In this document: positions 1 to 7,445 of the stretch, piece after piece | How positions within the stretch are numbered: position 1 is the stretch's first letter | How the letters are laid out: each line of letters begins with the position of its first letter | Assembly (NCBI GenBank): GCA_024280585.1 | Contig: JAJRPW010000103.1 | Span: forward strand, 1 to 15,902 | Reading direction: 5' to 3' | DNA: 15,902 nucleotides | Source: Alphaproteobacteria bacterium | GTDB taxonomy: Bacteria > Pseudomonadota > Alphaproteobacteria > Rickettsiales > UBA6187 | Notes under the pieces: model-generated | What the model was told of the DNA's origin: nothing | Database searches by the model: none | The model's input: the letters and a program-made list of their open reading frames with translations, nothing else | Program-made: the position numbers and the translations under genes

Positions 1-1005
1 ATAAAGATTCTCAACACTCCAGCCTTTTCCCTTGGCATCAAAGGCTTTTTTCAAAATCGGCAGAGCAAATTTCAAAAACTCTTTACTACGGCAAGCCTGC
101 ATTTCAATCAACAAAGACTGGCTCTCATGAACACTCATTCCGCGCGCCTGACCAACCGGCAAACGATCCCAGAACTTAGGCAAACCAGCCTCATACATCG
201 CATGACCCGACTCATGCATCACACCCATTAGTGATGATATAAAGTCATTTTCATCATATCTTGTCGTAATTCTGATATCAGACGGATAACCACCACAAAA
301 AGGATGATGACTTTCATCCAGCCGGCCACGATTTAAGTCGAATCCAATCGCATTCAACATCTGCCCAGACACTTCCTTTTGCTTTTCAATCGCAAAAGGC
401 CCTTTAATCGCAACGATTTTCGTAGCGGATTTTTGTTTTTCAACAACCTGTTTAATAAAATCAGGCAAAAACCCTTGTAAACCCTCAAAAACCACGTCCA
501 ACTGTGCCGACTTTCTGCCCGGATCATACTGATCCAGCAACGCATCATAAAGATCACAACCAAAAACTTCCGCTTTTGCTTTCGCCACCTTCCTAACCAG
601 TTCAACAACCTTTTTAAGTTGCGGCTGCAAAGACTTGAAATCATTATCTTTTCTAGCCTTGCGCCAAATCATTTCGCATTTTGTACCTTCCCGGCTCAGC
701 TCTTTTAATAAAGAACTATCAACCGCGCTGGCATGTTTAAATGCCCGTTTCATCTCGTCCAGATTAGCTTTTTGCCAAGGATTCAGCTTACGCCCCTTTG
801 AACCCGCCTCGCCCAATAAATCCTTAATACCCTGATCTGTCAAAATTGCATGATGAATACTACCCAAAGTCGCCAATTGTTCGCCGCGCGCCTCGGCTCC
901 TCCTGCTGGCATCATAACCGCCATATCCCAACCAAGCACTGCTTTCGACTGCTCAATATCCGCCAATTTTTTGAAAACTTTTTCTAATGTTTTGTAACTT
1001 TCCAT
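1..1005 (-). CDS. M32 family metallocarboxypeptidase (carboxypeptidase Taq type), C-terminus cut by window edge
   Basis: A zinc carboxypeptidase that removes C-terminal amino acids from peptides in the cytoplasm. The 335 visible codons run to base 1 with no stop, so about the last third of a typical roughly 500-residue M32 enzyme is missing. Visible family signatures are HPF near residues 234-236, the conserved DIRITTRYDEND block at about 243-254, the zinc motif HESGH at 264-268 (H264 and H268 ligands, E265 catalytic), and HESQS at 293-297, whose E294 is in the expected place for the third zinc ligand. The ATG at 1005 is chosen because the family N-terminus starts here and AGAGG lies 5 bp upstream. 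It starts 8 bp after the SURF1 stop, so it is probably the distal gene of the cox operon; nothing suggests a role in oxidase assembly. Family assignment is firm; substrate is unknown. Confidence 0.95.
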   Translation of the reverse strand, partial: MESYKTLEKVFKKLADIEQSKAVLGWDMAVMMPAGGAEARGEQLATLGSIHHAILTDQGIKDLLGEAGSKGRKLNPWQKANLDEMKRAFKHASAVDSSLLKELSREGTKCEMIWRKARKDNDFKSLQPQLKKVVELVRKVAKAKAEVFGCDLYDALLDQYDPGRKSAQLDVVFEGLQGFLPDFIKQVVEKQKSATKIVAIKGPFAIEKQKEVSGQMLNAIGFDLNRGRLDESHHPFCGGYPSDIRITTRYDENDFISSLMGVMHESGHAMYEAGLPKFWDRLPVGQARGMSVHESQSLLIEMQACRSKEFLKFALPILKKAFDAKGKGWSVENLY

Positions 1006-1013
1006 AAAAACCT

Positions 1014-1709
1014 CTAATCCTGTTGTTTTTTGTGAAACAGAACATAGATCACAAGTAAAATAATAGCAAGACTATACCAGGTAATTGCGTATTGCAGATG
1101 ATCATTTTTGTGTTTTATTAAAATATCGCCCCCGAGTGGATATTCATCCCCATCCCGCAGGCTCCTTATATAAAAATTCGGTAAGTTATACCCCGTATGC
1201 TTCGCCACACCATCCATATCAATCCAGAACCAAAAATTCTTCGCCTGGTCATTATCCGGTGTAAACATAGCCTTACTCTCGCCTTTATGCACCATTGCTT
1301 CAATTTTAACCCGCCCTTGGACCAAAGATTCAGGCCTACTCGCTTTCTCTTTCAACTTTTGCGGCACCCAGCCTCGATCAACCAAGATCGCGCGCCCATC
1401 ATCCATCACCAGCGGCGTTAACAAATCATAACCTGGCTTACCGCGCATAATTTTTGGCCCGGTATATAAATGCATTTCTTTATCGTGATCAAACACACCT
1501 TCAACTATAATTTTTCTATATACCAATTCGCTTATATCACTAATCTCACCCGATAAATTTACCGCCGGCAAAGATGTTTTATACTCAATTTTTTTGACTA
1601 CTCCGGCCTTCCAATTCAATCTTTGCATCTGCCAGCTACCTAATAAAAGCAAAACTACCAATGCAGGAATTGTAAATAATGTCGGAAAAAATTTTGGCTT
1701 AAAGGTCAT
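1014..1709 (-). CDS. SURF1 family cytochrome c oxidase assembly protein
   Basis: An inner-membrane assembly factor of aa3 oxidase. Bacterial SURF1 proteins bind heme a and help place it in subunit I. The 231-residue product has the family topology: one N-terminal membrane segment (about 9-25), a large periplasmic domain, and a C-terminal segment (about 205-226) ending in HKK. Signatures visible are GSWQMQRLNWK (24-34), the DLLTPLV and LVDRGWVP blocks in the middle, and WFWIDMD followed by a conserved proline region. The start at 1709 lies inside the 3' end of the upstream DUF983 gene (11-nt overlap), which suggests translational coupling; a GGGA lies about 13 nt upstream. Length and both membrane anchors are complete. 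Confidence 0.95.
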   Translation of the reverse strand: MTFKPKFFPTLFTIPALVVLLLLGSWQMQRLNWKAGVVKKIEYKTSLPAVNLSGEISDISELVYRKIIVEGVFDHDKEMHLYTGPKIMRGKPGYDLLTPLVMDDGRAILVDRGWVPQKLKEKASRPESLVQGRVKIEAMVHKGESKAMFTPDNDQAKNFWFWIDMDGVAKHTGYNLPNFYIRSLRDGDEYPLGGDILIKHKNDHLQYAITWYSLAIILLVIYVLFHKKQQD

Positions 1710-2073
1710 TTTTTTTATTAGTTCCCAAGATGTTATGGTGATATTCAGTATAAATTAAGTATGACTTAATAACCCTTAACAACCAAATAGACAAGATTAT
1801 TATCAGCGGAGTCCATAAAAACATATGAAAAACCATAGAAACTTCAAAGAAAATTTCTACAAAGCCTGCCGCAAAAGTGATAATTATTCCAACTATAAAC
1901 ATAGCAAAAAATGCCGGCCCATCACCTGAGTCATGATCTTTTAGATTTAATCCACAACATTTACATTTATCACGAACATCCAGCAGCCCCGAGTAAATAA
2001 CGCCTTTACCACAAGATGGACATTTGCAACATAAAGATGCGCGTAAGGAATATATTTTTTTATTCGCCACCAT
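1699..2073 (-). CDS. DUF983 family membrane protein with zinc ribbon
   Basis: A 124-residue member of the DUF983 family, regularly found in alphaproteobacterial cox operons between ctaE and SURF1; its biochemical role is not established. The N-terminus has a zinc-ribbon-like arrangement (CPSC at 18-21 and CKCC at 37-40), followed by the conserved HDSGDGPAFF segment. Two membrane helices follow (about 55-75 and 80-100). The short tail contains YTEYHHN. The ATG at 2073 has no strong Shine-Dalgarno sequence. A 164-bp gap without a convincing gene separates it from ctaE, the largest gap inside this operon apart from that before the coxF-like gene. Context implies a role in oxidase biogenesis, which is inference. 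Confidence 0.9.
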   Translation of the reverse strand: MVANKKIYSLRASLCCKCPSCGKGVIYSGLLDVRDKCKCCGLNLKDHDSGDGPAFFAMFIVGIIITFAAGFVEIFFEVSMVFHMFLWTPLIIILSIWLLRVIKSYLIYTEYHHNILGTNKKNDL

Positions 2074-2237
2074 AGTATTTTATATTTATTTTGGAACCAG
2101 GAATTGGTGAAAAAAAATCATAATATATTAAGCATAGTGCCTGCCTTCACACCAAGCTGGCATAAACTCTGGCGAGGAGGTTTTTTTAAGTCCGATAATG
2201 ACGAAGCTCCGAATTAAACAGGGAATACCACAGTCAT

Positions 2238-3074
2238 TCAAGCGCCCCAAACATACACAAACGCGAACAAAAACAACCATACCACATCGACAAAGTGCCA
2301 ATACCAGGCAGCAAACTCGAACCCAAGATGCCCTTCCGGTGTAAACTGGCCTTTTCTTGCACGAATTAAACAAATCGTTAAAAATATTGTGCCGATCAAC
2401 ACATGCGCGCCGTGAAAACCTGTGGCCATATAAAAATTGGATGCATAAATACCATCTTTAAAACCAAACGCAGCATGGTGATATTCATAGACCTGCAATG
2501 AGGTAAAAATCGCGCCCAAAATCACAGTAATCGTCAGGCCGCGAATCACATTTTTTTGATCGTTATTCAAAAGAGCATAATGCGCCCAAGTCACGGTCGT
2601 TCCAGAAAGCAGTAAAACCAATGTATTTATGAATGGTATATCCCAAGCATCAAAGGTTTTAATCCCAGCAGGAGGCCAAACACCCTCAATCAAATTAACA
2701 CCATCTTCAAAAATATAACGTGCGCCCTCAAAAACAAGCACCGGATCTAACGCCGCCTTAAAAAATGACCAGAAAAATGCAAAGAAAAACATAATTTCCG
2801 ACAAAATAAACAGCAGCATACCAAGACGCAAACCATGCCGCACAATACTAGTGTGACAGCCCTGTTTTTCGGTGCCCTCGCCAACAACATCCTTCCACCA
2901 CACATACATAGTATATAAAATCATACACAACCCAATCGGCAATAAAACACTACCAAGCGGATAATTATGTATAAACAAAGCCACACCAGTAAACATAATC
3001 AATGCCGACAAAGCCCCTAAAATAGGCCATGGGCTCGGATCAACAAGATGATAATCGTGATGTTGTTCGGACAT
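2238..3074 (-). CDS. ctaE: Cytochrome c oxidase subunit III
   Basis: Subunit III of the aa3 oxidase, an integral membrane protein with no redox centre that stabilises the core and the proton-uptake pathway of subunit I. The 278-residue product begins with HDYHLVDPSPWP, the usual start of this subunit, and shows seven hydrophobic segments. It also has the conserved central GVWPP region, the WAHYALL block, GFHGAHV and the terminal WYWHFVDVVWLFLF signature. It is full length. The ATG at 3074 has AGAGG 11 nt upstream, and 79 bp separate it from ctaG. It follows ctaG in the normal alphaproteobacterial order. Confidence 0.98.
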   Translation of the reverse strand: MSEQHHDYHLVDPSPWPILGALSALIMFTGVALFIHNYPLGSVLLPIGLCMILYTMYVWWKDVVGEGTEKQGCHTSIVRHGLRLGMLLFILSEIMFFFAFFWSFFKAALDPVLVFEGARYIFEDGVNLIEGVWPPAGIKTFDAWDIPFINTLVLLLSGTTVTWAHYALLNNDQKNVIRGLTITVILGAIFTSLQVYEYHHAAFGFKDGIYASNFYMATGFHGAHVLIGTIFLTICLIRARKGQFTPEGHLGFEFAAWYWHFVDVVWLFLFAFVYVWGA

Positions 3075-3153
3075 TATAAATAAACCTCTTTATAAGTTTG
3101 TGTCTTGAAGTCCCTTTCTACACAAAAAAAAACAAAAGATAAAGCTTTTAATT

Positions 3154-3681
3154 TTACTCTTTCGACTCAAAAAATGTATAGGAAAGCGTAACTGTCTTAA
3201 CATCGTCGGCATCTATATCGCCTTCAATCTCCGGATCTATGTAAAATGACACTGGCATTTCCACCTTTTCATATGGCTGCAAAATCTGCTCATCAAAGCA
3301 AAAGCACTGAACTTTATTAAAATAATATCCCGCCTTATCCGGCGTAACATTATATGTGGCCATACCTTTTATCGGCCGGTCAGATTTATTTTCCGCCATA
3401 AAAAATGCCATTTTGTTTTCACCGACTTTAACTTCAATTTCCTTTTGCAAAGGCTTAAAAATCCACGGCAAGTTCGGTGCAACATCCGCATTAAAACGCA
3501 CTTTAATTATTCTGTCACCAACATATTCTGAAAAATCCGCAGCGATTTGCGGGGTACCGCCGTAACCTGTAATCTGACAAAATAATTTATATAATGGAAA
3601 AGACGCATAGGCCAGGCCAAACATTGTGGCCATCACCGCCACCATCACTAAAGCAGTTTTTTTATTGCGCTTACTATCCAC
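3154..3681 (-). CDS. ctaG: Cytochrome c oxidase assembly protein CtaG (Cox11), CuB copper chaperone
   Basis: Delivers copper to the CuB site of subunit I from the periplasmic side of the membrane. The 175-residue product has a short positively charged N-terminus (KRNKK), one membrane helix (about 9-27), and a periplasmic beta-rich domain. C35 lies just after the helix, and the copper-binding CFC motif is C126 and C128 in QCFCFDEQ. The start codon is GTG at 3681. The frame is closed by a TGA two codons upstream, and starting further down would remove the charged N-terminus. The start overlaps the last 8 nt of the 42-residue upstream gene, which explains the poor Shine-Dalgarno sequence through coupling. 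Confidence 0.96.
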   Translation of the reverse strand: MDSKRNKKTALVMVAVMATMFGLAYASFPLYKLFCQITGYGGTPQIAADFSEYVGDRIIKVRFNADVAPNLPWIFKPLQKEIEVKVGENKMAFFMAENKSDRPIKGMATYNVTPDKAGYYFNKVQCFCFDEQILQPYEKVEMPVSFYIDPEIEGDIDADDVKTVTLSYTFFESKE

Positions 3682-3802
3682 CCATCATACTCGAAAATTT
3701 AACGATAGTTACTGCAAAAAACGTAGCAACCAAAGCAAACATAACCACAAGCAACGCGTAATTTTTTACCTTCTTTTTTTCATGTATTTCGTGATATGGC
3801 AT
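3674..3802 (-). CDS. Small single-pass membrane protein in the cox operon, CoxF-like
   Basis: A 42-codon gene starting at ATG 3802 with AAAGG about 8 nt upstream and ending in TAG at 3674. It encodes a charged N-terminus (PYHEIHEKKKVKN), one hydrophobic stretch of about 20 residues (YALLVVMFALVATFFAVTIV), and a short tail ending SSMMGG. Many alphaproteobacterial cox operons carry such a small gene between ctaB and ctaG, often labelled coxF. Position, topology and the 8-nt overlap with ctaG support it being real. Its function is unknown; a role in oxidase assembly is implied only by position. Sequence identity to named CoxF proteins was not tested. Confidence 0.8.
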   Translation of the reverse strand: MPYHEIHEKKKVKNYALLVVMFALVATFFAVTIVKFSSMMGG

Positions 3803-3848
3803 ATTTTCAACCTTTAATTATTTTTATGTAGTACCTACGACAAGTCTT

Positions 3849-3854
3849 ATTATA
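3849..3854 (-). promoter_or_regulatory. Possible -10 element upstream of the coxF-like gene
   Basis: A perfect TATAAT on the minus strand lies about 46 nt upstream of the coxF-like ATG. No good -35 hexamer sits at 16-18 bp; the nearest TTGCAC is only 12 bp away. It could mark an internal promoter for coxF-ctaG-ctaE or be chance in AT-rich DNA. Confidence 0.25.
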
Positions 3855-3882
3855 AATGCAGTGTAAGTGCAAGTTATTAGTG

Positions 3883-3898
3883 CAAATACAAGTATTTG
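3883..3898. repeat. Short inverted repeat in the ctaB to coxF gap
   Basis: CAAATAC and GTATTTG form a perfect 7-bp inverted repeat separated by 2 bp. Four more complementary bases lie on each flank (AGTG and CACT) with a one-base bulge. It lies about 80 bp upstream of the coxF-like gene, within 177 bp that hold no gene, and is surrounded by further TGCAA-type motifs. No T-tract follows, so it is not a factor-independent terminator. It could be an operator or an RNA processing hairpin. Confidence 0.5.
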
Positions 3899-3979
3899 TC
3901 ACTTATTATCAAACCATCAACTTATGTAATTTCTGCATTTGCACCTGCATCAATAACACGACTTCATATATAGTTGTGT

Positions 3980-4951
3980 CTATATAACCCTGTCCACAAC
4001 CATTAAAACAAAAAGCGCAAACAGATAAAAAATAGAGAATTTAAATATTTTACGCGCCAGTTCTTCTGAATATTCCTGATACAGACTATAGGAATATTCC
4101 AGAAATTTCACCGCCAAAATCGTAGCACCAATACCATAAATCAAATCGAACATACCAATTGAAAGCGGATATAACGTAGCAACCACCAGCAATATCGTAT
4201 AAATCATAATCTGCTTTCTTGTCTCTTTTTCGCCGGCAACAACAGGCAGCATAGGGATTCCAGCCTTTTTATAATCATCATTTTTATACAAAGCCAACGC
4301 CCAAAAATGCGGCGGCGTCCATAAAAATATAATCGCAAAAAGTGACATACTCTCCCATGAAATCCCGCCAGTAACCGCGGCCCAGCCTATCACTGGTGGA
4401 AAAGCACCAGCCGCGCCACCAATAACAATATTCTGCGGAGTCCTTCTTTTCAGCCAGATTGTATAGACAAAAACGTAAAATAAAATTGCGCAAAGCAATA
4501 AAAATCCTGCCATAAAATTTACAGCAACACTCATCACTAAAACACTTATAAATGCTACCCAAACCGCAAATTCAAGCGCACTTTGCGGACACATACGCAT
4601 CGCTGGAATAGGACGTTTTTTTGTACGCTCCATCAGCGCGTCAATGTCACGTTCATACCACATATTTATAGCCCCGGCTGCCCCCGAACCAAGAGAAATA
4701 CATAAAGTTGCAATAATTGCTATTAATGGATGAATCGACCCGGGAGCCAAATAAATCCCGACCACCCCGGTAAACACGACCAAAGACATGACCCTTGGCT
4801 TTAAAAGCGCAAAATAATCTTTCACTTGAGCTTCTATGTCGCCCAAATTTTCGATTTTTTCGCTACTATTTGCCCTAGACTTAGAAGCCGCTTTTACAGC
4901 CCCTTTATCTTTGGCAGAATTAGCCTTATTTGATTTCTGGGATTTTATCAT
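3980..4951 (-). CDS. ctaB: Protoheme IX farnesyltransferase (heme O synthase)
   Basis: Transfers a farnesyl group from farnesyl diphosphate to heme B to make heme O, the precursor of heme A, in the inner membrane. The UbiA-family prenyl-binding motif is N96-x5-D102-x-D104 within NMWYERDID, and the second Asp-rich loop is YKNDDYKKAG near residues 222-231. About eight to nine membrane helices are visible. The start is set at ATG 4951, giving 323 residues and a 26-nt overlap with ctaD. The frame is open to 5038, but that would overlap ctaD by 113 nt. No Shine-Dalgarno sequence is evident, so coupling to ctaD is likely. About 45 residues before the enzyme core form an unusual Lys/Ser/Ala-rich, probably disordered leader. 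Confidence 0.95.
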   Translation of the reverse strand: MIKSQKSNKANSAKDKGAVKAASKSRANSSEKIENLGDIEAQVKDYFALLKPRVMSLVVFTGVVGIYLAPGSIHPLIAIIATLCISLGSGAAGAINMWYERDIDALMERTKKRPIPAMRMCPQSALEFAVWVAFISVLVMSVAVNFMAGFLLLCAILFYVFVYTIWLKRRTPQNIVIGGAAGAFPPVIGWAAVTGGISWESMSLFAIIFLWTPPHFWALALYKNDDYKKAGIPMLPVVAGEKETRKQIMIYTILLVVATLYPLSIGMFDLIYGIGATILAVKFLEYSYSLYQEYSEELARKIFKFSIFYLFALFVLMVVDRVI

Positions 4952-6497
4952 AACTATGGAAATTAGGTGGTGAAGGCACGGTCCACTCCAGGCTTCCACT
5001 CTCATCTCCCCAAGGATTTTTGCCGCATTTTTTGCCAAATTTTAAAGTATGGAATATTATAAACACAAAGAGCAACGCCGAGCCAAATGATATATATGAA
5101 CCAATCGAAGATACATAGTTCCAGCCGGCAAACGCATCCGGATAATCAGGAATCCTCCTTGGCATACCAGCAAGACCCAAGAAATGTTGTGGGAAGAAAG
5201 TTATATTAACACCGATAAAGGTAATCCAAAAATGAATCTTGCCTAAAGTTTCATTATATTGTTTACCACTCATTTTGCCAAACCAGTAATAAAACGCTGC
5301 ATAGGCTGCAAATATGGCACCCATCGACATAGTGTAATGAAAATGCGCCACCACATAATAAGTATCATGGAATATCCTGTCTATCCCGGAATTAGCAAGC
5401 ACCACACCAGTTACACCACCAACAGTGAATAACACGATCAAACCAATCGCAAACAACATAGGCGTCTCAAAACTAATCGAGCCACCCCACATAGTTGCAA
5501 TCCAGCTAAATATTTTAATCCCGGTCGGCACTGCAATCACCATGGTTGCAATCGTAAAATATGCCAGAGTATCCACATCAAAACCAACGGCATACATGTG
5601 ATGCGCCCAGACAACGAACCCAACAACACCAATACTTGCCATCGCATAAGCCATACCTAAATAACCAAATATGGGCTTTCTCGAGAAAGTCGATATGACA
5701 TGGCTAACAATTCCAAAACCAGGCAGAATTATTATGTAAACCTCGGGATGGCCAAAAAACCAGAATAAATGCTGATAGAATATAGGGTCACCACCACCGG
5801 CAGGGTCAAAAAAGCTGGTACCAAAATTACGATCCGTCAACAGCATCGTTATCGCACCGGCAAGCACAGGCAGTGCCAAAACCAGTAAAAACGCGGTAAT
5901 CAATATCGACCAGACATATAATGGCATTTTGTGCATAGTCATCCCAGGCGCACGCATATTTAAAATCGTTACGATCATATTGATTGAGGCTAAAATAGAA
6001 GACGCACCAGCCATATGTAGACTAAATATAGCCATATCTACAGCCATTCCCGGCTGATATATCGCATTCGAAAGCGGTGGATAAACAGTCCAGCCTGTCC
6101 CAGCGCCCCCATCAACAAAAGCGGAAGCAACCAACATCACAAGCGCACACGCCAAAAGCCAGAAACTAATATTATTCATACGTGGAAACGCCATATCCGG
6201 CGCACCAATCATCAAAGGCACAAACCAATTACCAAATGCTCCGAATAAAACAGGCATTATCATGAAGAACACCATAATAAATGCATGTGCTGTCAAAATC
6301 ACATTATAAAGTTGATGATCACCACCTAAAACCTGAATCCCCGGCTCAGCAAGCTCCATTCTCATAATCACCGAAAATAACCCACCGATAAGACCACCAA
6401 TTATCGACAAAATCAGATATAAAGTACCAATATCTTTATGGTTAGTAGAAAATAACCAACGTTTTAAACCGGTTGGATTAGCGTGATCTGCACTCAT
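4926..6497 (-). CDS. ctaD: Cytochrome c oxidase subunit I (A1-type aa3 oxidase)
   Basis: The catalytic subunit, which reduces oxygen to water at the heme a3-CuB centre and pumps protons. All expected ligands are present in the 523-residue product: H71 and H387 for heme a, H385 for heme a3, and H250, H299 and H300 for CuB. Y254 is the cross-linked tyrosine. The D-channel entrance D101 (GAPDMAFPRMNN), E252 in GHPEVY, and K-channel K328 (VPTGIKIFSW) place it in the A1 subgroup of heme-copper oxidases, so it is aa3-like rather than cbb3 or ba3. The ATG at 6497 has GGGA about 10 nt upstream and lies 29 bp after ctaC. Twelve membrane helices are consistent with the hydrophobicity. Confidence 0.99.
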   Translation of the reverse strand: MSADHANPTGLKRWLFSTNHKDIGTLYLILSIIGGLIGGLFSVIMRMELAEPGIQVLGGDHQLYNVILTAHAFIMVFFMIMPVLFGAFGNWFVPLMIGAPDMAFPRMNNISFWLLACALVMLVASAFVDGGAGTGWTVYPPLSNAIYQPGMAVDMAIFSLHMAGASSILASINMIVTILNMRAPGMTMHKMPLYVWSILITAFLLVLALPVLAGAITMLLTDRNFGTSFFDPAGGGDPIFYQHLFWFFGHPEVYIIILPGFGIVSHVISTFSRKPIFGYLGMAYAMASIGVVGFVVWAHHMYAVGFDVDTLAYFTIATMVIAVPTGIKIFSWIATMWGGSISFETPMLFAIGLIVLFTVGGVTGVVLANSGIDRIFHDTYYVVAHFHYTMSMGAIFAAYAAFYYWFGKMSGKQYNETLGKIHFWITFIGVNITFFPQHFLGLAGMPRRIPDYPDAFAGWNYVSSIGSYISFGSALLFVFIIFHTLKFGKKCGKNPWGDESGSLEWTVPSPPNFHSYDKIPEIK

Positions 6498-6526
6498 ACG
6501 AAAATATTCCCATTTTTTCTTAAAAA

Positions 6527-7351
6527 TTAATTACCACCCACAGCAGCATAAGTCTTCACTTGCGAGCCACCCTCTGCAAATTCCTTTTTCGCCCCTTCAA
6601 CCCATAGAGCAAAATTTTCCTTCGAAACGACTTCAACGGCTATAGGCATAAAACCATGGCCAACACCGCAAAGCTCCGAACATTGCCCGTAATATGTACC
6701 AATTTTTTTGACACGAATCCAGTTTTCATTCAATCGTCCCGGCACCGCATCAAGTTTTACCCCAAACGCAGGAACCGCCCAGTTATGAATCACATCAGAG
6801 GCAGTAAGCTGAACCCTGATCGTAGTATCAACAGGAATCACAATTCGATTATCAACCTCAAGCAACCTAAATTGCCCCGGCCCAATTTCTTCATCCGGAA
6901 TCATGTAACTATCAAAGCTAATATCGCCATTATCAGGATACTGATACGACCAATACCACTGATTTCCGGTCACTTTCAAAGTCATTTCAGCATCTTCGAT
7001 TGTTTCAGAAAAATACAAAATACGCAAAGAGGGAATGGTAATCGCCACCAAAATTATAACTGGAACAACAGTCCAAACGATTTCTAACAAAGTATTGTGA
7101 CTATTTTTACTGGGAACCGGGTTGGCTTTTGCGTTAAATTTAACAAATACATACGCCAAAAGAATAAATACAAAAACCGATACGGCGAAAATCACCACCA
7201 ATAAAATATCATGAAACTCCGTCATTTTGCTCATAATCGGCGTAACTGCCTCTTGAGTCATCATCTGCCAAGGCCTGGGATAATCGGCCAAAGCGGCATT
7301 AGACGACAATAATACGAGAAAACTTATCAAAAATTTGCAAAACAACTTCAA
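6527..7351 (-). CDS. ctaC: Cytochrome c oxidase subunit II with CuA site
   Basis: Accepts electrons from cytochrome c at the binuclear CuA centre. The product has an N-terminal signal-like segment (1-22, ending near ALA), two membrane hairpin helices (about 47-71 and 90-113), the WYWSYQYPD aromatic patch (132-140), and a periplasmic cupredoxin domain. CuA ligands visible are H189, C224, E226, C228, H232 and M235. The start is TTG at 7351: AAGGA lies 8 nt upstream, an in-frame TAA closes the frame about 25 nt upstream, and the next ATG would remove the signal peptide. No fused cytochrome c domain is present; the protein ends at residue 274. It is the first gene of the operon. Confidence 0.97.
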   Translation of the reverse strand: MKLFCKFLISFLVLLSSNAALADYPRPWQMMTQEAVTPIMSKMTEFHDILLVVIFAVSVFVFILLAYVFVKFNAKANPVPSKNSHNTLLEIVWTVVPVIILVAITIPSLRILYFSETIEDAEMTLKVTGNQWYWSYQYPDNGDISFDSYMIPDEEIGPGQFRLLEVDNRIVIPVDTTIRVQLTASDVIHNWAVPAFGVKLDAVPGRLNENWIRVKKIGTYYGQCSELCGVGHGFMPIAVEVVSKENFALWVEGAKKEFAEGGSQVKTYAAVGGN

Positions 7352-7401
7352 TTTTATATTCCTTCTTGTATGTTATTTCTGTACGGCAACGTCAAAGCAA
7401 G

Positions 7402-7429
7402 TATATAAACAATAAAACTAAAATGTAAA
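7402..7429 (-). promoter_or_regulatory. Putative sigma-70 promoter of the cox operon
   Basis: On the minus strand, TTTACA (7424-7429) and TATATA (7402-7407) are separated by 16 bp in the 94-bp gap between the divergent ctaC and tldD. The expected RNA start is about 40 nt upstream of the TTG start of ctaC. The match is good but the region is AT-rich. No equally clear promoter for tldD is visible on the other strand. Confidence 0.45.
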
Positions 7430-7445
7430 CAAGGAATTTGATTAT

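Noticed and set aside
2128..2373. 81-codon minus-strand frame overlapping the end of ctaE
   Set aside because: Most of it is an out-of-frame shadow of ctaE. The rest has no ribosome site and no recognisable protein pattern.
4952..5038. Upstream ATG for ctaB
   Set aside because: It overlaps the ctaD coding end by over 100 nt, and those residues look like a shadow of ctaD in another frame.
6656..7087. 143-codon plus-strand frame antisense to ctaC
   Set aside because: It lies fully opposite the well-supported ctaC, and its composition looks like a reverse-strand shadow with no motif or ribosome site.
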